DNA of 64,000 nucleotides from assembly GCA_018823175.1 (NCBI GenBank), contig JAHJIY010000027.1, forward strand, positions 1 through 64,000, given 5' to 3'. The DNA comes from Pseudomonadota bacterium. GTDB taxonomy: Bacteria; Desulfobacterota; Desulfobulbia; Desulfobulbales; JAHJIY01. The notes under the pieces were generated by a model that saw nothing but the letters and a program-made list of their open reading frames with translations, had not been told where the DNA came from and searched no databases. Numbering within the stretch: position 1 is the first letter of the stretch; each line of letters opens with the position of its first letter. Below are positions 26,311 to 35,400 of this stretch, piece by piece. Both the position numbers and the translations under genes were made by a program.

Positions 26311-28296
26311 ATGAACGGTAATACCCAATACGGTAAACTGCATAAACTTTTTGATGACAATTTCATGGATTACACATCCTATGTCATCAGGGAACGCGCT
26401 ATTCCTGACCTTACCGACGGTCTTAAGCCGGTTCAGCGCCGGATTATGCAAACTTTGCGTAATATGGATGACGGGCGGTTCAACAAGGTGGCCAATGTCG
26501 TAGGGGATTGCATGAAACTTCACCCCCATGGTGATGCCTCGATTTTCGCCGCCCTGGTCAATCTGGCGAACAAGGGTTTCCTGATCGATCGTCAAGGCAA
26601 CTTCGGCAATATCTACACCGGAGATAATGCCTCAGCCGCTCGATATATTGAGTGTCGGCTCTCACCGCTGGCCAAGGAAACACTTTTCAATAAAGATCTT
26701 ACCAGCTTTGTCGATTCATATGACGGGCGGATGCAGGAACCGATCGCATTACCGGCCAAATTGCCGTTACTTTTGCTGATGGGAGCAGAGGGTATTGCGG
26801 TTGGCATGGCCACTAAAATAATGTCCCATAATTTCAATGAGCTTCTTGATGCCCAGAAGAAAATTTTGCGGGATGAGCCCTTTGAAATTTACCCTGACTT
26901 CCTGAAGGGTGGAATCCTTGATGTGTCGGGATATGAAAAAGGAAACGGCCGGATAAAATGTCGGGCCAGGATTGTAGAGATTGATGAAAAAACAATCCAT
27001 ATCACCGAAATACCCCATAGCACGACCACCGATTCCTTAATCGAAAGCATAGAAAAAGCGACCCGTTCCGGTAAGCTGAAAATACTCTCCATTGATGACT
27101 ATACCGCCGAGCAAGTAGAGATAGAGATCAAATTGCCGCGCGGGGTTTATGCCGCCGACACTATTCGCGCCCTGTATGCCTTTACCGATTGCGAAGTCCC
27201 CATAAGTCCGAATCTGACGGTCATTCTTGACAATACCCCGGCGACAATGTCGGTGGATGACGTGCTGCGCTACAACACGGAAAAATTGGTCGCCGATCTG
27301 GGGAAAGAACTAAATATCGAGCTTGACCGGCTCAAGGAAAAACTGCACGCCCATCTGCTTGAGCAGATTTTTATCGAGGAAAGGCTCTATAAACAGATTG
27401 AGGAATGCAAGAGCTACGATGAGGTTATCGTTGCGGTTGGCAAATCCCTGGAGCCATTCAAGGAAAGACTGGTCAGGGAAGTAACCCTTGAAGATATTGA
27501 AAAATTGCTGGAAATCAGGATTAAACGTATTTCCCGATACGATATTATCAAGAAGAGCAAAGAGATAAAAGAGGTGAGGACGGCAATCAAGGATGTGGAA
27601 AAAAATCTGCAGAATGTCGTCGGCTATACTATCGATTATATCGATTCCCTGCTGAAAAAATATGGGCCATTATATCCCCGTCGCACCGAGCTCAGTCTTT
27701 TTCAGGAGATCGAGGTTCGCAAGGTGGCCCTTTCCAATCTTCACGTTGAATATAATCGTGAGAATGGTTTCCTCGGCTATCAGGTCAAGGGTGATCCGGA
27801 AAGTTCGATTGCCTGCTCTGAATATGATCGACTGATGATTATTTTCGAAAGCGGCATGTATAAATTCATTAATGTGCCTGATAAATTATTTGTCGGTCAG
27901 AATGTTGCCTGGATCGGCAAGGTTGAAGATGACGTACTTTTCAATATGGTCTATCGGGATGGGGCTCAGAATCTTTCTTACATCAAAAGATTTAAGATGC
28001 CGAAATTTATTTTAGAGAAGGAATATCAGCTTTTTGCCGAGCATGATAAGTCGAAAATATTTTTCCTCAAAACCGGCAAGGAACTATGTCTAAGAGTCCA
28101 TTTCGCACCATCAAAACGGGCCCGCCAAAATTATGAGGACCTGGCTTTTGATGATTTTCTGGTCAAAGGGGCAGGGGCCATCGGCAAGCGGATCTCTTCC
28201 CGACTGGTCAAGCGGGTAAACGAAATTAATTGCAAGAATGTGGGTCGAGCCGAAGAAGAACCAAGCCCGCAACCCGGATTGTTTGATAACAAGTAA
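26311..28296 (+). CDS. parC: Type IIA DNA topoisomerase subunit A (ParC/GyrA-like)
   Basis: This is the DNA-breaking and rejoining subunit, partner of the gene ending 38 bp upstream. The protein is 661 aa. The winged-helix core has DGLKPVQRRIM, the HPHGDASIF segment, and the catalytic tyrosine Y112 in AARYIECRLSP. The long coiled coil covers about 330-470. The C-terminal third is short and lacks the six-bladed GyrA-type propeller with a GyrA box, so decatenation rather than gyrase activity is more likely. It ends in an acidic-Pro tail (EEEPSPQPGLFDNK). Confidence 0.92.
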   Translation: MNGNTQYGKLHKLFDDNFMDYTSYVIRERAIPDLTDGLKPVQRRIMQTLRNMDDGRFNKVANVVGDCMKLHPHGDASIFAALVNLANKGFLIDRQGNFGNIYTGDNASAARYIECRLSPLAKETLFNKDLTSFVDSYDGRMQEPIALPAKLPLLLLMGAEGIAVGMATKIMSHNFNELLDAQKKILRDEPFEIYPDFLKGGILDVSGYEKGNGRIKCRARIVEIDEKTIHITEIPHSTTTDSLIESIEKATRSGKLKILSIDDYTAEQVEIEIKLPRGVYAADTIRALYAFTDCEVPISPNLTVILDNTPATMSVDDVLRYNTEKLVADLGKELNIELDRLKEKLHAHLLEQIFIEERLYKQIEECKSYDEVIVAVGKSLEPFKERLVREVTLEDIEKLLEIRIKRISRYDIIKKSKEIKEVRTAIKDVEKNLQNVVGYTIDYIDSLLKKYGPLYPRRTELSLFQEIEVRKVALSNLHVEYNRENGFLGYQVKGDPESSIACSEYDRLMIIFESGMYKFINVPDKLFVGQNVAWIGKVEDDVLFNMVYRDGAQNLSYIKRFKMPKFILEKEYQLFAEHDKSKIFFLKTGKELCLRVHFAPSKRARQNYEDLAFDDFLVKGAGAIGKRISSRLVKRVNEINCKNVGRAEEEPSPQPGLFDNK

Positions 28297-28382
28297 ACCT
28301 TTTATTGTCCATATAGCTTAAGTGTCCAGGACTTGGTCTTTTGCCGGCCGTCCTCCAACCCCCAAACTGTTATGTTATAACG

Positions 28383-28423
28383 ACAAAGGGCACAAAGATT
28401 AAATCCCTTGTACCCTTTGTTTC
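28383..28423. terminator. Bidirectional terminator between parC and cyclophilin gene
   Basis: The inverted repeat ACAAAGGGCACAAAGATT pairs with AATCCCTTGTACCCTTTGT with a few mismatches and an almost absent loop. It lies between two convergent genes. The flanking T-runs are short, so strength is moderate. Confidence 0.6.
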
Positions 28424-28452
28424 CTTGAACCGGTCTTTTACTGGATCATATC

Positions 28453-29097
28453 TTACTCAAAACCGGTCTTGCCGAATTTACCCGGCGGCAGGGTGCCTTC
28501 CGGTTCAGGACTTGATTCGGTATAGGCCTTGATAATCAGCACATCTTTTTTTGGCACATCATTGTGCTGACCAACCCGACCCCTTGGTGAAGCCACAATC
28601 TTGTCCGCTACCTCCATGCCTTCGATTACCTTACCGAAAACAGCATAGCCGAATTCTTGCGGATTATTGCTTCTGTGGTCCAGGCTTTTGTTGTCGGCGA
28701 CATTAATGAAAAATTGGCTGGTGGCGCTATGGATCTGATTGGTCCGGGCCATTGACAGGGTGCCTCGCTTATTGTCCAGACCGTTTGAGGCCTCATTGGC
28801 TATGGCCCGTCTGGTTGGGGTCCGGTTCTTCATGCCAGGTTCAAAGCCACCGCCCTGAATCATGAAGCCGGGAATTACCCGGTGGAAGATCAAGCCGTCA
28901 TAAAACCCTTCATTGACATATGCCAGAAAATTTTCTACCGACATCGGAGCTTCTTTGGCAAACAATTCTATCTTTATTTTGCCCATAGAAGTTTCCATAA
29001 TAACTTTCGGGGTGGCTGGCGCTTCATCTGCGGCCAAAGACATTGGAACGGTTGAAAGCGTGGCGGCCAACATAAAAATGATTACTCGAAATAGCAT
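28453..29097 (-). CDS. Periplasmic cyclophilin-type peptidyl-prolyl isomerase
   Basis: It catalyses cis-trans isomerisation of proline peptide bonds and helps fold exported proteins. The protein has 214 aa. The N-terminus is a Sec signal with cleavage after SLAA (about residue 22). The cyclophilin domain (about 30-195) shows MGKIKIELFAKEAPMSVENF, YDGLIFHRVIPGFMIQGG (catalytic Arg in FHRV), ATSQFFINVADN and FGYAVFGKVIEGMEV. A strong TAGGAGG site is five bases from the ATG. The organisation resembles PpiA/B. Confidence 0.94.
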   Translation of the reverse strand: MLFRVIIFMLAATLSTVPMSLAADEAPATPKVIMETSMGKIKIELFAKEAPMSVENFLAYVNEGFYDGLIFHRVIPGFMIQGGGFEPGMKNRTPTRRAIANEASNGLDNKRGTLSMARTNQIHSATSQFFINVADNKSLDHRSNNPQEFGYAVFGKVIEGMEVADKIVASPRGRVGQHNDVPKKDVLIIKAYTESSPEPEGTLPPGKFGKTGFE

Positions 29098-29495
29098 ATT
29101 ACCTCCTATTATTTAATGTCAAAAACTGACGGTTAGCATGCATTGTTATGAAGAAATTGTGAACCTGAATTTTATAGCGTCTGTTACTCAATAAAGCAAC
29201 ATACAAGATGGATTGCATTCAACGCCGATTTTCCGGAATGGATTTGTAGATATTGCTTTTTGGCTCGATATTTGGTAAAATATAAAAATTTTACATAAAA
29301 TATATCTATATCTTGGATTGACCGTACTCAACTGATTAGATAATCGTTAAATCAATTAGTTGGATTAGCCGATATGTCCTGAAGTCGTCACACGGAAGAG
29401 CTCTATGTGGTGAATCGATAAATTGCTTTTTCTTTACTTTTATTGATATGCTAACATAAGAGATAAGTTTCTTTCCTTAGTATGAAAAGGTTTTC
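29098..29495. other. AT-rich divergent spacer
   Basis: This 398-bp gap lies between the divergent cyclophilin and Bax-like genes. It is very AT-rich and carries an imperfect hairpin near 29329-29362 (CAACTGATT / AATCAATTAGTTG). It presumably contains both promoters; I cannot place them. There is no ORF. Confidence 0.35.
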
Positions 29496-30563
29496 ATGAT
29501 TAGTAACATTGATTATAAGCATAAGATCGACCATCCGGCCTTGGATTCCCGTAAAGACTTTTCTTATGAGAAAGCCTGCTTCGGCAAGTTCAAAGTTGAT
29601 TTTGCCAATGTTCAGGCAACATTCGCCATTTTTGTTTTCTGCTCTTTTGCGACGATAGTATCATTAGTTTCATCTCCTCCCAAGCTATTATTTGAAAAAG
29701 CCGCATTTGAAATGCCGGCCCACATCCAGGTTGAATCAAGCGAAGAATTAATGGAGAAGCTAAAGGAACTTAATCTTTGGGAAATCGACGATGATTCCCT
29801 GGTCCCTCCTGTTTTGTTTACCGGTTTTCCAGACAATATTCATGAACTGGATATTGATTTGAAAAAGAAGGCTTTTTTCCATACTCTTTTGCCGGTCGCT
29901 CTTGTCGCATTATCTGAGGTCGAAAAAGAAAAGAAACGATTCAATCAAATCCTGAATAAATATAATCCCGATAACTTGGAATTAGTTTTTAATGATGATT
30001 ATGCCAGCTGGGGAAGGGGGCTGACCATTGATGAAATTAATTTCATTATTGAACTGACCCGGAAATATCGGACAAACATCGCCGCAGAGCTGATCAATCG
30101 GATCGACCTGGTGCCCCTTAGTCTGATTATGGCCCAGGCGGCCCTTGAGTCATCCTGGGGGGCATCACGTTTCGCCCAGTTGGGAAATAACCTTTTCGGA
30201 ATATGGACCTGGGGAGCACATGGGATAATCCCTTCGGGTCGTGATGATGGGAAACGACACAAAGTCGCGGCCTATGATTCTATTCTTGATTCGGTAAGGG
30301 CTTATATCGTAATGTTGAACAGACTTCCGGCTTACCGAAATTTTCGAAGGATACGTCAGTTAACCATGGATTCCAAGGAACTGGCGGAAGGACTTCTTTA
30401 TTACTCGGAAAAAAGGGAAGAATATGTCTGGGAAATCAGAAATGTTATCACCCAAAACAAGTTGCGAGAATATGACAATATGATCCTCAACACTATGCCC
30501 GTAAAAGAGGGCCTCTGGCTCAAATTTACATCTCTGTTCCGCGGTGATCATGCCTTTCTTTAA
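29496..30563 (+). CDS. Bax-like glucosaminidase (GH73-type) protein
   Basis: It is predicted to cut peptidoglycan glycan strands. The 355-aa protein has a cytoplasmic N-tail of about 36 residues, one TM/signal anchor (about 37-56), and a periplasmic part. The catalytic domain (about 185-345) has the glucosaminidase signature MAQAALESSWGASRFAQLGNNLFG with the likely acid Glu in ALESSWG, then AYDSILDSVRAYIVMLNRLPAYRNFR and YSEKREEYVWEIRNVI. The close downstream gene (16 bp away) is a polysaccharide deacetylase, so the pair may remodel cell wall or exopolysaccharide. Confidence 0.88.
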   Translation: MISNIDYKHKIDHPALDSRKDFSYEKACFGKFKVDFANVQATFAIFVFCSFATIVSLVSSPPKLLFEKAAFEMPAHIQVESSEELMEKLKELNLWEIDDDSLVPPVLFTGFPDNIHELDIDLKKKAFFHTLLPVALVALSEVEKEKKRFNQILNKYNPDNLELVFNDDYASWGRGLTIDEINFIIELTRKYRTNIAAELINRIDLVPLSLIMAQAALESSWGASRFAQLGNNLFGIWTWGAHGIIPSGRDDGKRHKVAAYDSILDSVRAYIVMLNRLPAYRNFRRIRQLTMDSKELAEGLLYYSEKREEYVWEIRNVITQNKLREYDNMILNTMPVKEGLWLKFTSLFRGDHAFL

Positions 30564-30579
30564 CCGGAATTAAAGTATT

Positions 30580-31647
30580 TTGTTTAAATACACCATTGTT
30601 CTTTTTTTAGTATTGGTTGATCTCCTGTCTGCGGATTTTTCCGGGTGGGCTTCAACTTCTGTCGTCAATTCCTCCTTCCCTGAAGTCACGGTTTTTATTT
30701 ATCATCGATTTGGTGAAAGCAAATACCCTTCGACCAGTGTGGCCATGGATCGTTTCAAGGAACAGATGGCTTATCTAATGGCTAACAACTACCAGGTGAT
30801 TTCCTTGGCGGAAATGGTCAAGCGATTACAAAAGCAGGAACCCCTTCCGGCCAGAGCAGCCGTTATCACTATCGATGATGGTTACAAAAGTGTTTACCAT
30901 GAAGCATGGCCGGTGCTTAAATCTTTCGGCTTTCCCTTTACTGTTTTTGTTTACGTCAAGGCAGTTGACTCTGGATACAGTGATTTCATGACCTGGGACC
31001 AGATAAAAGAGATGAAAACAGCCGGGGTAGATTTTCAGGACCACGGTTACTCCCATAAACGTCTTGGCAATATCCAGGATGGTATGGATGAAAGTCAATA
31101 TCGGGCCTGGATAAGCGCTGATCTGGTGAAAAGCTCCAGAATAATGATGGAAAGGTTGGGTGATCGGCCTGAATTTTTCGCTATTCCCTATGGTGAATAC
31201 AATCAGGTTGTGATTGATGAAGCAAAAGCCATGGGGTATTCAGCTGTCCTCAGTCAAGACCCTGGTTCAGTAAGCGACAATACGGATCTTTTTCTTATTC
31301 CCCGAGAGCCTATCTTGGGTGAAGACTGGTCGACGATTAATCACTTCGAGACTGTTCTAAAACGAGTGGATCTGCCGATTGCAGACAAAAAACCTACCCT
31401 TGCCCCATTAACCATAAATCCGGAAATGTTCAGTGCCCGATTGTTGTTTCCCGATCTCTATCAGGAAAACAGTTTAATGATATATGTAAGTGAACTGGGG
31501 TGGCAGCGCCCAAGGTTTGACCACGGGGCTATTTTTCTTGAAAACGCCAGGCCTTTGACCCGCAAAATGAACAGGATTATTGTCCAGGGACGCGAGAAAG
31601 AAACAGGCCGTTTGGCCATCAGTTCATGGATGGTTATGAAGCCGTAG
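30580..31647 (+). CDS. Exported polysaccharide deacetylase (NodB-type)
   Basis: It removes acetyl groups from a surface or wall sugar polymer. The 355-aa protein starts at TTG 30580 with a Sec-type signal (TIVLFLVLVDLLSADFSGWA). The NodB domain has the first motif ITIDDGYKS (Asp-Asp), the zinc motif DHGYSHKRLG (two His), and the third motif AIPYGEYNQ. The C-terminal 90 residues are an additional domain. It probably forms an operon with the Bax-like gene 16 bp upstream. Confidence 0.88.
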   Translation: MFKYTIVLFLVLVDLLSADFSGWASTSVVNSSFPEVTVFIYHRFGESKYPSTSVAMDRFKEQMAYLMANNYQVISLAEMVKRLQKQEPLPARAAVITIDDGYKSVYHEAWPVLKSFGFPFTVFVYVKAVDSGYSDFMTWDQIKEMKTAGVDFQDHGYSHKRLGNIQDGMDESQYRAWISADLVKSSRIMMERLGDRPEFFAIPYGEYNQVVIDEAKAMGYSAVLSQDPGSVSDNTDLFLIPREPILGEDWSTINHFETVLKRVDLPIADKKPTLAPLTINPEMFSARLLFPDLYQENSLMIYVSELGWQRPRFDHGAIFLENARPLTRKMNRIIVQGREKETGRLAISSWMVMKP

Positions 31648-31865
31648 CCTGTGAATTATGTCCTGATCGGAACATCTGCAAGATTATGATCTGCATAGGT
31701 GTAAGCGCACCCGAAACGCCCTGGATGCATGTAGGGTTCAGGTGAAACGGGACAAACTCCGAGCTTTTCTGTATTTTTTCCACCAACTTCACGGCCGCAA
31801 CGCATAAACTCCCAGCAATTTAATCCCATAGTTGTCTCCCCAGTTTCTAGTTAGATTGTTTTTGT
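31648..31865. other. Convergent spacer, possible structured RNA
   Basis: This 218-bp gap lies between the deacetylase and fmdE genes. About 31698-31765 is unusually GC-balanced and reads like part of a folded RNA (GGTGTAAGCGCACCCG, GCATGTAGGGTTCAGGTGAA). It reminded me of bacterial group II intron domain I. No reverse transcriptase is near, so at most it is a remnant. Confidence 0.25.
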
Positions 31866-32447
31866 CTAGATCACTTCATAGTATCTGCCGTCAATGCATG
31901 GTCGACAGAACGGCCCTTCCTCTTTTTCGATATCGCGAAAGTCCTGTACCCAGTCGCCGCATTTTGCGCACTGAATACGCCGGCCCGGCCGACCCGGCAG
32001 ATCCTGTTCCGGAATGGAAATCCTTATATTCTGGACCTTAAACAGTTCATCTTCCGGCATCATCCGATAGGCGGCAAGCTGCTGTTTGTATTTGTCCGTA
32101 ATTTCCGGGCAATATTTCCGGGATAATTCACGGGCCTCTTCGCGGGCTGTTATTCTGACCGCTTTGCCGGTTGCCAGATTGACAAAGGTGGCCGCCATGA
32201 TTCCATAATCCAGCCATTTAAGAGAGCGTTTGCCAAGGGTACAGCCGGTAACGGACTGGATAGCATCGGTGGCGCAACGATCAATCTCAACCAGGACATA
32301 CAAGCTTTTACGGTCCTTGCCTTTAGGTTCTGAGATATCAATGGCCTGCAAGCCAAGCATGGACATTCTTACGCCGATAACCTGTCCGGCACAGATATGC
32401 CCATGAATTGCAGTCGATTCCTCAAGTAGATCCTCAAAAGATTCCAT
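31866..32447 (-). CDS. FmdE-family protein with C-terminal zinc ribbon
   Basis: This is a 193-aa cytoplasmic protein. The FmdE domain (1-140) begins with the conserved HGHICAG (H15, H17, C19) and includes DRCATDAIQSVTGCTLGKRSL. The C-terminal zinc ribbon has CxxC pairs at about 160/163 and 181/184. FmdE was named from methanogen formylmethanofuran dehydrogenase, and bacterial relatives are found near molybdenum or tungsten enzymes; their reaction is not established. AAGGA precedes the ATG. It stands alone here. Confidence 0.9.
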   Translation of the reverse strand: MESFEDLLEESTAIHGHICAGQVIGVRMSMLGLQAIDISEPKGKDRKSLYVLVEIDRCATDAIQSVTGCTLGKRSLKWLDYGIMAATFVNLATGKAVRITAREEARELSRKYCPEITDKYKQQLAAYRMMPEDELFKVQNIRISIPEQDLPGRPGRRIQCAKCGDWVQDFRDIEKEEGPFCRPCIDGRYYEVI

Positions 32448-32820
32448 ATGAAATTAATTCCTTAAAATGTGAATATTGCTCTCATTTCAGCTTATATCAG
32501 TCTAATGATCAGTGAGTATTTAATAAATAAATTATGTGAAAAAAATATATGACACTTCAACGGGTTCTTTCATTAAGAGGGCATGAAATCCCTTGGCCCT
32601 GAAATGACAATGGATTATCCTGTGAAAAATATTTACTACTAGTTTACCATTCTTAAGCCCGCAAAAATGAAATATTTGCAGAGTTCTCAGAGTTTATTTC
32701 TTGCCTGATGGGGACAAGGTTCTCTATTGCTGAAAATGTTTCCTTAGGGCTTTGACGTTAATCATAAGACTATGTTTTCACCTGAGTGTTTGTCTAAATG
32801 CTTTAAAAAGGAGAATCTTA
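32448..32820. other. AT-rich divergent spacer
   Basis: This 373-bp gap lies between fmdE and the methyltransferase gene. It is AT-rich, with several TATAAT-like strings (for example near 32520-32550), and includes an upstream in-frame extension of the methyltransferase that I reject. I see no repeat or RNA gene. Confidence 0.35.
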
Positions 32821-33813
32821 ATGTCAACTGATCAAAACTGGCATGCCGGCAGGTTATTCGGGGTCTCAAGTGATTATTGGAAATCATGCGCCTTGCATGC
32901 TGCGGTCAAACTGGAAATATTTTCAAATCTCGGGGAAAAACATCTTTCTCCCGCTGAGATATCAGAGCGGACCGCTTGCAGCGAAAGAGGGATGGTTGTT
33001 CTTCTCAATACTATGGTCGCGATGGGACTTCTCTCCCATCATGACGATCTTTACGCTAATACCAGTTCTTCTCTTGAGTTATTGGACAAAAATTCCCCTC
33101 AATATGTCGGACACATCATAATGCATCATCATCACATGGTTGATGGTTGGTCCAAACTTGACCAGGCAGTCATAACCGGCCGACCGGTTGAGGCCAGGTC
33201 CCATGGGGAAGATAAAGAGCGGGAAAGTTTCCTGATGGGTATGTTCAACCTGGCCATGGGGCAGGCGCCGACTCTGGCGAAACAGGTTAATCTGGATGGC
33301 CGCCGTCATCTGCTTGATTTGGGTGGTGGACCCGGCACCTATGCCATTCATTTCTGTATGGCCAATCCCGGACTAAAAGCAACTATCTTGGATCTGCCGA
33401 CGACCAGGGAATTTGCGATGGACACCGTCAGTAAATTCGGCATGAGTGACCGGATAGATTTTATGGCCGGTGATTACCACGATCAAATAAAAGGGCAATT
33501 TGACGCGGCCTGGCTGTCTCATATTATCCACAGCAACGGACCTGATGAGTGCGAAGTAATAATCAACAAGACAGTTGCCGCCCTTAAGCCGGGAGGGATG
33601 ATTATGATTCATGATTTTTTTCTGAGTGATACCATGGACGGCCCTTATTTTCCGGCTATTTTTTCACTTAACATGCTGATCCATAACGAACGAGGTCGTT
33701 CATATTCGGGGGCGGAAATATCCGCGATGCTGGAAAGGGCAGGTGTTATGGATATCCACCGCTTGCCTTTTCAGGCTCCCAATGACTCTTATGTGCTTTG
33801 CGGCACGGTTTGA
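32821..33813 (+). CDS. SAM-dependent methyltransferase, O-methyltransferase type
   Basis: The protein has 330 aa from ATG 32821, which has AAGGAG seven bases upstream; the in-frame extension to 32752 lacks a site. It has an N-terminal winged-helix dimerisation domain (about 10-95, with AVKLEIFSNLG and LSPAEISERT) and a C-terminal Rossmann methyltransferase with the SAM loop LLDLGGGPGTYAIHF, ILDLP, and DVMF-like FMAGDYHD. This is the plant/bacterial acetylserotonin O-methyltransferase fold; the acceptor is unknown. The sensor kinase gene begins 12 bp later, so it forms an operon with a two-component system. Confidence 0.9.
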   Translation: MSTDQNWHAGRLFGVSSDYWKSCALHAAVKLEIFSNLGEKHLSPAEISERTACSERGMVVLLNTMVAMGLLSHHDDLYANTSSSLELLDKNSPQYVGHIIMHHHHMVDGWSKLDQAVITGRPVEARSHGEDKERESFLMGMFNLAMGQAPTLAKQVNLDGRRHLLDLGGGPGTYAIHFCMANPGLKATILDLPTTREFAMDTVSKFGMSDRIDFMAGDYHDQIKGQFDAAWLSHIIHSNGPDECEVIINKTVAALKPGGMIMIHDFFLSDTMDGPYFPAIFSLNMLIHNERGRSYSGAEISAMLERAGVMDIHRLPFQAPNDSYVLCGTV

Positions 33814-33825
33814 TCAATTATTATC

Positions 33826-35400
33826 ATGTCTGCCCGCGGTTTAAAAACTAATATCCTGATTGATCTGGTCTTGCTGCTTTCAGCATCAATGCTGATGATC
33901 AATATTGTGATGGTCAATGTTGCGGGCAAAGATCTTTTGCGTGCCGAGATCGACAAAGGATTTATCTTTATTGAAGCTTTGGCCATTAATTTGCGCCCTG
34001 TTTTATCCAGAAGCGACACAACGCCGGATTTTGATTCAACCGGGATCTGGCTCATGATGAATCGAGCAGGGGTTTCTGCCGTTATGGCAGTTGAACAATC
34101 CGGCCGGATGATCGCTTTTGAAGGTTATGACCAGCAAAATGCCAATCTTCTCAAGGTTATGGTGCAGAGATCGATTGAAACCGGTAAGCCAAACATCGAT
34201 TTCCAAGGAGCGGCCTGGGGAGTATTGTGGAAAGGTAGTAAAAATATCCTGGTCTCATCTCCCTTCTCATTTAACGGGCAAGCAATTGGGGCGGCCGGGG
34301 TTGTCTTGCCGCTGGAAGATATGTACCGGATCCAACTAAAAGGGCAGAAGATATTTTATGTGTATTTTTTAATAAATCTGGTCATCCTGACTTATCTTGG
34401 TTTTTATCGGTTGCATAAGGTTTTGGTTCGCCCGCTATTACGTCTGGTCAGCCGTACGGAAAGTTTCAGTGATGAAGATGAGTTTTACTTCGGTCTTGAG
34501 AAGGATGGAAATGAGTTCAATAAACTGTCTAAATCGTTAAATCAGATGTTAAGCCGGATAAATCGGGATAAAGAACAGCTGCAAGCCACAATAATCTCCT
34601 TGGAAGAAGCGAACAGGGATCTGAAAAAAGCTCAAAAAGAAACGATCAGAGCCGAGAAACTTGCCTCAGTCGGACGTCTTTCCGCCGGGATTGCCCATGA
34701 AATTGGGAATCCGATCGGCATTGTCCTTGGGTATTTCGACTTGCTCAAGCAGAAAAAAATCGGCGATGAGCAGAAAAAAGACTTTATCAGGCGGGCGGAA
34801 GGAGAGGTAAACCGGATCAACACCATTATTCGCCAACTGCTAGATTTTTCCAGACATAGCGATGAAGCGCTCGGCCCGTTGTCCGTCCATAAATTAATTG
34901 ATGACCTGCAAAAGCTGGTGGCGGTGCAGCCCCTGATGGCGGATATCGACCTGAAGCTATTGCTGGCCGCTGAACATGATGAGATAATTGCAGACAAAGA
35001 TCAGTTACGACAGGTACTGTTAAATCTATTAATTAACGCCTCTGATGCGATTGCCTCTCAAGACTCGATTGACGGCGGCAAGGTAACAATCAAGACCGAA
35101 AACGTTTCCCGACCAAAAACCGCAAAAAGGGGAGGGGGGGAGCAATTAAAGATTTCGGTCATTGATAATGGCCCCGGGATTGAACAGGATAAGCTTTCGG
35201 ATATTTTCGATCCGTTTTACACCACCAAGGACCCGGGTAAAGGGACCGGCCTTGGTCTTTCCATTTGTTTTACAATTATTGAAGGATTTGGTGGCCGGAT
35301 TACCGCTGAGAACAATCCTGATCGGGGAACAATTATAAGTATATATCTGCCGTTAATGAAAAGCAGTAATGAGTGTGAACCGGGAAAACTATATGAATAG
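33826..35400 (+). CDS. Membrane sensor histidine kinase (HAMP-HisKA-HATPase)
   Basis: The kinase has 524 aa. TM1 is about 9-33, the periplasmic sensor about 34-172, TM2 about 176-197, then HAMP (about 198-250), a coiled stretch, HisKA with phospho-His H291 in GIAHEIGNPIG, and HATPase with N box LLNLLINASDAI, G1 DNGPGI and G2 GTGLGLSICF. It resembles NtrB/AtoS-class kinases, which drive sigma54 activators, and the next gene is exactly such an activator, overlapping by eight bases (ATGAATAG). Confidence 0.93.
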   Translation: MSARGLKTNILIDLVLLLSASMLMINIVMVNVAGKDLLRAEIDKGFIFIEALAINLRPVLSRSDTTPDFDSTGIWLMMNRAGVSAVMAVEQSGRMIAFEGYDQQNANLLKVMVQRSIETGKPNIDFQGAAWGVLWKGSKNILVSSPFSFNGQAIGAAGVVLPLEDMYRIQLKGQKIFYVYFLINLVILTYLGFYRLHKVLVRPLLRLVSRTESFSDEDEFYFGLEKDGNEFNKLSKSLNQMLSRINRDKEQLQATIISLEEANRDLKKAQKETIRAEKLASVGRLSAGIAHEIGNPIGIVLGYFDLLKQKKIGDEQKKDFIRRAEGEVNRINTIIRQLLDFSRHSDEALGPLSVHKLIDDLQKLVAVQPLMADIDLKLLLAAEHDEIIADKDQLRQVLLNLLINASDAIASQDSIDGGKVTIKTENVSRPKTAKRGGGEQLKISVIDNGPGIEQDKLSDIFDPFYTTKDPGKGTGLGLSICFTIIEGFGGRITAENNPDRGTIISIYLPLMKSSNECEPGKLYE

